Origin: Desulfobacula sp.
GTDB lineage: Bacteria > Desulfobacterota > Desulfobacteria > Desulfobacterales > Desulfobacteraceae
Assembly: GCA_018702715.1 (NCBI GenBank)
Contig: JABIYQ010000344.1
Span: 1 to 9,162 of the forward strand
Length of the DNA stretch: 9,162 nucleotides
Reading direction: 5' to 3'
In this document: positions 5,185 through 9,162 of the stretch, one piece after another
Layout: every line of letters starts with the position of its first letter
How positions within the stretch are numbered: the stretch's first letter is position 1
The notes under the pieces: generated by a model
Seen by the model: the letters and a program-made list of their open reading frames with translations, nothing else
Told to the model about the DNA's origin: nothing
Databases searched by the model: none
Made by a program: the position numbers and the translations under genes

Positions 5185-5952
5185 TTGGAAGTCTTTAAAA
5201 TATATTCAAGAAAATCGTTTGGTATTATTACCCTGTTTGTGTTGTTGCCCAGTATGGGTATAAATGCTGGACTTTATTTTGGCATTGACCGGCTGTCTGA
5301 ATATCTTTCGAAAGATGTTGGAAATGAAATGGGAGGTAAAACCATATCCTGGGGACTGAATCATTTAGAATTGATATCCCAAAATTTTTATATCTGGGTT
5401 TTGCCAGCAGTAACAGGGGCTTTTTTATTGTGCGGGTGGTTGTTATGGATTGTTTTAAAATTTTCAATGGGAAAAACGCTTGTTCAGGTTCATGATAAAA
5501 CTAAGAGTGCATCATCTAAAGGAAAATCCAAAAAAGATTTTGTGGATCAAAAAATAGAACAGGACCGGAAAAGGCGTTTGTTCCTGCATAGTTTATCTAT
5601 ACTGCAGCGGGATGGCAGGCTTTTAGATTTTTTTGATGAAGATTTGAGTCTTTATAATGATGAACAAATTGGAGCTACAGTTCGAAGCATCCAGGAAGAC
5701 TGCAAAAAGACCATAAAAAAATATATTGATGTAAAACCAGTGCTGGATGCTGAAGAAGGTGAAACGATAAAGATTGAACCCGGTTTTGATATTGATGCTA
5801 TAAAGCTTGTTGGCAATGTTTCAGGAGAGCCACCCTTTGAGGGTGTTTTGAAACATCGGGGATGGAAAGCCGGGAAAAAAGAAATTCCTAAATTGTCCGA
5901 CATCCAGGATTCAGGGATTATCATTCCTGCAGAAGTTGAAATACAAAATTGA
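5185..5952 (+). CDS. DUF2760-domain membrane protein (Hsp70 partner)
   Basis: Counting from the first in-frame ATG at 5152, the protein has membrane helices at about 24-44 and 80-104, a basic lysine/serine-rich linker at 115-143, and a C-terminal domain at 144-264 that I recognise as DUF2760: LHSLSILQRDGRLLDFFDED, QIGATVRSIQEDCKK, LVGNVSGEPPFEGVLKHRGW and a terminal IIPAEVEI. I prefer a TTG start at 5185, which gives 256 residues. It has AAGGAG (5170-5175) nine bases upstream and starts with a neat MEVFKIYSRK before the first helix. The ATGs at 5152 and 5158 directly follow a terminator T-run and have no ribosome site. DUF2760 genes often sit beside atypical Hsp70 genes, as here. The soluble domain is probably cytoplasmic and may recruit or regulate the chaperone. 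Function is otherwise unknown. Confidence 0.88.
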   Translation: MEVFKIYSRKSFGIITLFVLLPSMGINAGLYFGIDRLSEYLSKDVGNEMGGKTISWGLNHLELISQNFYIWVLPAVTGAFLLCGWLLWIVLKFSMGKTLVQVHDKTKSASSKGKSKKDFVDQKIEQDRKRRLFLHSLSILQRDGRLLDFFDEDLSLYNDEQIGATVRSIQEDCKKTIKKYIDVKPVLDAEEGETIKIEPGFDIDAIKLVGNVSGEPPFEGVLKHRGWKAGKKEIPKLSDIQDSGIIIPAEVEIQN

Positions 5953-5975
5953 GTGTGATCATGGGTAGGTCGCCC

Positions 5976-6011
5976 GCATAGTTGCGATTTCTGATAGTAA
6001 CGCAACTATGC
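5976..6011. repeat. Inverted repeat, REP-like hairpin
   Basis: GCATAGTTGCG (5976-5986) and CGCAACTATGC (6001-6011) form an 11-bp perfect stem around a 14-base loop. The arms extend imperfectly outward (GGGTAGG at 5963-5969 opposite CCTGACCCC at 6015-6023). It begins 23 bases after the DUF2760 stop and has no T-run, so it is more like a repetitive extragenic palindrome than a terminator. Confidence 0.7.
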
Positions 6012-6086
6012 AAGCCTGACCCCATCTGCCAGATCAATAAAGCCAACTATGCAGGCCTGACCCCGTATGAACTGACCCCGTATGAA
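6002..6086. repeat. REP-like direct repeats with TGACCCC core
   Basis: CTATGCARGCCTGACCCC occurs at 6006-6023 (R = A) and 6047-6064 (R = G). A shorter 15-bp unit CTGACCCCGTATGAA is then repeated exactly in tandem at 6057-6071 and 6072-6086, ending just before the ribosome site of the Hsp70 gene. GGGGTCAGGC-type repeats are known from intergenic regions of many proteobacteria and are sometimes linked to REP-associated Y1 transposases. That family link is from memory, not shown here. Confidence 0.75.
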
Positions 6087-6100
6087 ATTAAGGAGAACCA

Positions 6101-8890
6101 TTGGATTTTCAAGATAAACAATATGTTATTGGAATCGATCTGGGAACAACAAATTCTGCTGTTTCCTATGTGGATGTCGCAGCTTTAAAAGATGACAAAT
6201 CAACGGGGAAAAAACAGGTTGAAAAAAAGAGCCGGGTTAAAGTCTTTAATGTCCCCCAGCTAACAGGGCATGGAGAGTTTACAAAGATTTCGGTCTTGCC
6301 TTCGTTTTTATATATTCCAGGTAAATATGATATTTCAAAAGAAGGATTGAAACACCCGTGGAAAAAAAGACAGGATCTTTTTGCCGGTGGTTTTGCACGG
6401 GATCATGGGTCTAAAATACCTTCCAGGCTTGTGTCTTCGGCAAAAAGCTGGCTGTGCAATGATCAGGCTGACAGACGGGCTAAAATACTGCCCTGGGGAT
6501 CTGAAGGTTTTGAAAAAGTATCCCCTGTCACAGCCACATCAGAATATCTTCTTCATATCAGAAATGCGTGGAATCATTTTGTAAAAGATGAGGATAAATT
6601 TCTTGAAAATCAATTTGTGGTGATCACAGTTCCGGCATCCTTTAATGAAGCGGCAAGGGACTTAACCATGGAGGCTGTTAAAAAAGCAGGATTCTCCTCT
6701 TCTATCGTCCTTCTTGAAGAACCTTTGGCAGCATTTTACAGCTGGTTGATTAATCATGAAGACGATTGGCAACAACATGTAAAATCGGATGATCTGATAC
6801 TGGTGTGTGATGTTGGCGGGGGTACGACTGATTTTAGTTTAATTGTTCTTAAAGCGTCAGACGGAACGCCCCGATTTGAAAGAATTGCTGTGGGAGATCA
6901 TTTAATCCTTGGCGGGGACAATATTGATCTGGCTTTGGCAAAAAAAGTCGCCTCAAAGTTTAAGGCAGGAACTCAATTAACTTCGGATAAATGGAAGACT
7001 TTGTGCCACCGTTGCAGGGAAGCAAAAGAAAAAATACTGGATAATAAAGAACCCTCTGTCAGGATAACTATTAAAGGTGAAGGCCGGTCTTTGATAGCCG
7101 GCACCCTTGCTGCAGATTTAACAAAGCAGGATGTTGAATCCATACTGCTGGATAACTTCTACCCATATGTTGAATCCATGGAGAGCTTGGCGATAGACAA
7201 AGGCAAAGAGATCACGGATTTTGGTCTTCCCTTTGAACGAGAGTCTGCTGTTACCCGGCATATTATCAGGTTTCTGGAACATCATAGAGAAAATGTCCAA
7301 AAAAATCTTTCAAAAGACCCCATGCCTGATTTTATTTTATTTAATGGTGGAACGCTTAAACCCGTTATTGCCCGGGAAAGAATACGCAAAGCCATTGGAA
7401 AGTGGTTTGGGTCAAGCGATTCTGAATTACCCCAAATTCTCGAAAACCTGGATCCTGAACTGGCTGTCGGACTTGGCGCCTCATATTATGGCCTTGTAAA
7501 ACAGGGACAAGGAGTTCGAGTGGGCAGCGGCAGTCCCCGAAGCTATTATATAGGCGTTTCTATTAAAGAAGAAAAAACTTTAAAAGCCGTATGTGTGGTG
7601 GAAAGAGGTTTGGATGAAGGCACAGTCATTGACCTTGCCCAGATGAAATATGAAGTTAGAACAAATGAACCGGTCAGCTTTGATATCTATCATTCAAGTT
7701 ATCGATCAGGCGATACTGCAGGCAGTGTAGTTAACATTGATGATTCTTTTTCTTCAATGGCCCCGATCCAGACCATTATTCGGTTCGGGAAAAGTGGCCA
7801 AAGTAAAATTATTCCCGTGACAATCGGGGCGGAATATACGGAAATGGGAACACTTTCCATGTATTGCAATTCTGGGGTAAGTGACCATAAATGGAAATTG
7901 CAGTTCCAGTTGAGAGATCAGCAAACACAGATCGGGTGCAAAGAAACAGAAGTTTATGATGATCAACTTATAACAGATGCCTGCCACAGGGTACATAGCT
8001 TGTTTACAGATGAATCTGACGAGGATGATGCCCTTAAAAGCATTGTTAAACGCATAGAAGAGATAATGGCACAGAAAAAATTAAACTGGCCTTTATCCTT
8101 TTTGCGCAGCATTGCAGACAAATTGATAGAACTTGAAGCCACAAGAACATATTCTGCTGCCCATGAGGCAAGATGGCTCAACCTTACAGGTTTCTGTATG
8201 CGCCCTGGATTTGGAGATGCTTTTGATAAAGAGCGTACAAAAAAAATATGGAAGATTTATCTTAGCGGTTTAAAGTTTGAAAAAATAATCCAAAACAGGC
8301 TTGAATGGCTGGTCTTTATTAGAAGAGTAGCTGCAGGATTAGGGGCAGGTCAGCAGCGCCTATTGTTTCAGGATATGTCTCCCATATTAATAAAGGGTAA
8401 AAATATCCGTAGTAAAATTTCTCCCCAGGAGCAGGTTGAATTATGGATGGCATTGGGAAATATGGAACGACTTCTGGTCAAGGACAAGGTGGTGCTGGCA
8501 AAATCTCTTATCGTTCTTCTCAAGCCCGGGAGAAAACAGGACAATATGTTCTGGACACTTTCTCGGTTTGGTGCAAGACAATTATTATATGGATCAGTTG
8601 ACAGGGTGGTGCCGGCTAAACAGGCCATAAAGTGGATTAATCAGGTAATGAAAAAGAAATGGCAGAACAATGACCCGGTGGATGCCATGGTTGCTCAGAT
8701 CGCAAGGAAGACAGGAGATAGGACAAGGGATATGGAGCCGGATGACATCATAAAAATTACGCAATGGCTTGAACTAAGAAATGCAAAAGGATCTATTATC
8801 AGAATGATTAATGAAAAAGTGAATATGGCAATAAAAGAAAAAAATGTGCAGTTTGGAGAAAAACTGCCTCCGGGAATAGTTTTAAGATAA
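6101..8890 (+). CDS. Atypical Hsp70-family chaperone (DUF3731-type C-terminus)
   Basis: The 929-residue protein has an N-terminal Hsp70 ATPase domain: phosphate-1 loop IGIDLGTTNSA (10-20), VPASFNEAARD (177-187), EEPLAAFY (206-213), phosphate-2 loop DVGGGTTDFS (237-246), LGGDNID (270-276), adenosine-contact strand FNGGTLKP (414-421) and ELAVGLGAS (453-461). It is far longer than DnaK (about 640), and I see no standard DnaK lid or EEVD-like tail. Residues about 470-620 look beta-rich, replacing the peptide-binding domain. The final about 290 are helical and resemble the DUF3731 region of a known Hsp70 subfamily. The start is a TTG with AAGGAG (6090-6095) five bases upstream, placed just before the first ATPase strand. 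It follows the DUF2760 gene by about 150 bases and is probably functionally paired with it. The client is unknown. Confidence 0.92.
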   Translation: MDFQDKQYVIGIDLGTTNSAVSYVDVAALKDDKSTGKKQVEKKSRVKVFNVPQLTGHGEFTKISVLPSFLYIPGKYDISKEGLKHPWKKRQDLFAGGFARDHGSKIPSRLVSSAKSWLCNDQADRRAKILPWGSEGFEKVSPVTATSEYLLHIRNAWNHFVKDEDKFLENQFVVITVPASFNEAARDLTMEAVKKAGFSSSIVLLEEPLAAFYSWLINHEDDWQQHVKSDDLILVCDVGGGTTDFSLIVLKASDGTPRFERIAVGDHLILGGDNIDLALAKKVASKFKAGTQLTSDKWKTLCHRCREAKEKILDNKEPSVRITIKGEGRSLIAGTLAADLTKQDVESILLDNFYPYVESMESLAIDKGKEITDFGLPFERESAVTRHIIRFLEHHRENVQKNLSKDPMPDFILFNGGTLKPVIARERIRKAIGKWFGSSDSELPQILENLDPELAVGLGASYYGLVKQGQGVRVGSGSPRSYYIGVSIKEEKTLKAVCVVERGLDEGTVIDLAQMKYEVRTNEPVSFDIYHSSYRSGDTAGSVVNIDDSFSSMAPIQTIIRFGKSGQSKIIPVTIGAEYTEMGTLSMYCNSGVSDHKWKLQFQLRDQQTQIGCKETEVYDDQLITDACHRVHSLFTDESDEDDALKSIVKRIEEIMAQKKLNWPLSFLRSIADKLIELEATRTYSAAHEARWLNLTGFCMRPGFGDAFDKERTKKIWKIYLSGLKFEKIIQNRLEWLVFIRRVAAGLGAGQQRLLFQDMSPILIKGKNIRSKISPQEQVELWMALGNMERLLVKDKVVLAKSLIVLLKPGRKQDNMFWTLSRFGARQLLYGSVDRVVPAKQAIKWINQVMKKKWQNNDPVDAMVAQIARKTGDRTRDMEPDDIIKITQWLELRNAKGSIIRMINEKVNMAIKEKNVQFGEKLPPGIVLR

Positions 8891-8953
8891 TGAAAAATTT
8901 TTATTTAAATAAATGAAAAAGTAGTTGACAAAAATATAAAATTCAGATATCTT
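8891..8953 (+). promoter_or_regulatory. Ribosomal RNA operon promoter with UP-like element
   Basis: A perfect -35 box TTGACA (8925-8930) is followed after 17 bp by TATCTT (8948-8953). The stretch just upstream (8891-8923) is almost pure A/T with A- and T-tracts, as in UP elements of strong rrn promoters. Transcription should begin near 8960, about 114 bases before the mature 16S end. Confidence 0.75.
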
Positions 8954-8989
8954 TGCTGGGTTCTCTGCAAGAAAAGAACATGAGTTTTT

Positions 8990-9002
8990 TGGTCTTTGAA
9001 AA
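8990..9002 (+). promoter_or_regulatory. boxA-like antitermination signal in the rrn leader
   Basis: TGGTCTTTGAAAA resembles the boxA core (TGCTCTTTA) that recruits NusB/NusE antitermination factors, and TCTTTGAAAA is common in leaders of bacterial 16S genes. It lies between the promoter and the 16S start, where boxA is expected. Confidence 0.55.
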
Positions 9003-9028
9003 TTGGTCAGTGAGAAATTTTAAGAGCT

Positions 9029-9046
9029 AAGTCTTAAACAAGACTT
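9029..9046 (+). other. Hairpin in the rrn leader
   Basis: AAGTCTT (9029-9035) and AAGACTT (9040-9046) pair over 7 bp around AAAC, 28 bases before the 16S start. It may be part of the leader structure around the processing stem. The RNase III partner sequence downstream of 16S is outside the window. Confidence 0.4.
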
Positions 9047-9073
9047 TAAAGAGTTTAGTAAGAAAAAGGATTA

Positions 9074-9162
9074 TAACTGGAGAGTTTGATCCTGGCTCAG
9101 AATGAACGCTGGCGGCGTGCTTAACACATGCAAGTCGAACGAGAAAGGGATTGCTTGCAATC
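9074..9162 (+). rRNA. rrs: 16S ribosomal RNA, 5' end (partial)
   Basis: AGAGTTTGATCCTGGCTCAG at 9081-9100 is the universal 5' site of bacterial 16S rRNA (E. coli positions 8-27), which places the mature end near 9074. It continues with the conserved GAACGCTGGCGGCGTGC and ACATGCAAGTCGAACG, then enters the first variable region (GAGAAAGGGATTGCTTGC). The variable part resembles Desulfobacteraceae sequences as I remember them. The rest of the gene lies beyond the right edge. It reads in the same direction as the Hsp70 gene, about 180 bases downstream of it. Confidence 0.97.

Noticed and set aside
5652..6005. Minus-strand frame of 117 codons opposite the DUF2760 gene
   Set aside because: Antisense shadow of a conserved domain, with its start inside the repeat hairpin and no family pattern.
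5976..6086. Repeats considered as a CRISPR array
   Set aside because: Units are unequal, partly overlapping and lack regular spacers; no cas gene is present.

Overview
The window looks like chromosomal DNA from an anaerobic Desulfobacterota species, probably of the Desulfobacteraceae (Desulfobacula/Desulfobacter-like). The last 89 bases are the 5' end of a 16S rRNA gene whose first variable region resembles that group as I remember it. Two radical SAM enzymes and a DUF2760/Hsp70 pair fit such an organism. The family is an inference, because only about 90 bases of 16S are present.

Layout. Positions 1-4171 carry a tightly packed minus-strand cluster. Read in its own direction it is: a decayed, 5'-truncated ketosynthase (FabF type), an acyl carrier protein, a B12-binding-domain radical SAM enzyme, two GNAT acetyltransferases, and a radical SAM enzyme with SPASM-type features that runs off the left edge. 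Genes overlap or are separated by at most about 50 bases, so they are probably co-transcribed. Positions 4172-4740 are AT-rich and hold no intact gene. They contain a 215-bp element with long imperfect terminal inverted repeats (MITE-like), a short orphan reading frame next to it, and the leader of a plus-strand gene.

From 4741 everything reads on the plus strand: a small secreted ComEA-type helix-hairpin-helix protein; a strong intrinsic terminator that sits directly against the next gene; a two-helix membrane protein with a C-terminal DUF2760 domain; a 150-bp spacer with REP-like repeats; a 929-residue Hsp70-family protein with a long atypical C-terminus; and the promoter, leader and start of a ribosomal RNA operon.

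How the genes may work together. The minus-strand genes suggest an acyl- or peptidyl-carrier-based modification pathway: carrier protein, B12/radical SAM chemistry, N- or O-acetylation and a second radical SAM step. I cannot name the product. The ketosynthase that should serve the carrier is a remnant, so the pathway either borrows one from elsewhere or is decaying. DUF2760 and the atypical Hsp70 form a recognisable conserved pair, probably a specialised membrane-linked chaperone system of unknown client. It is unrelated to the ribosomal operon except by position.
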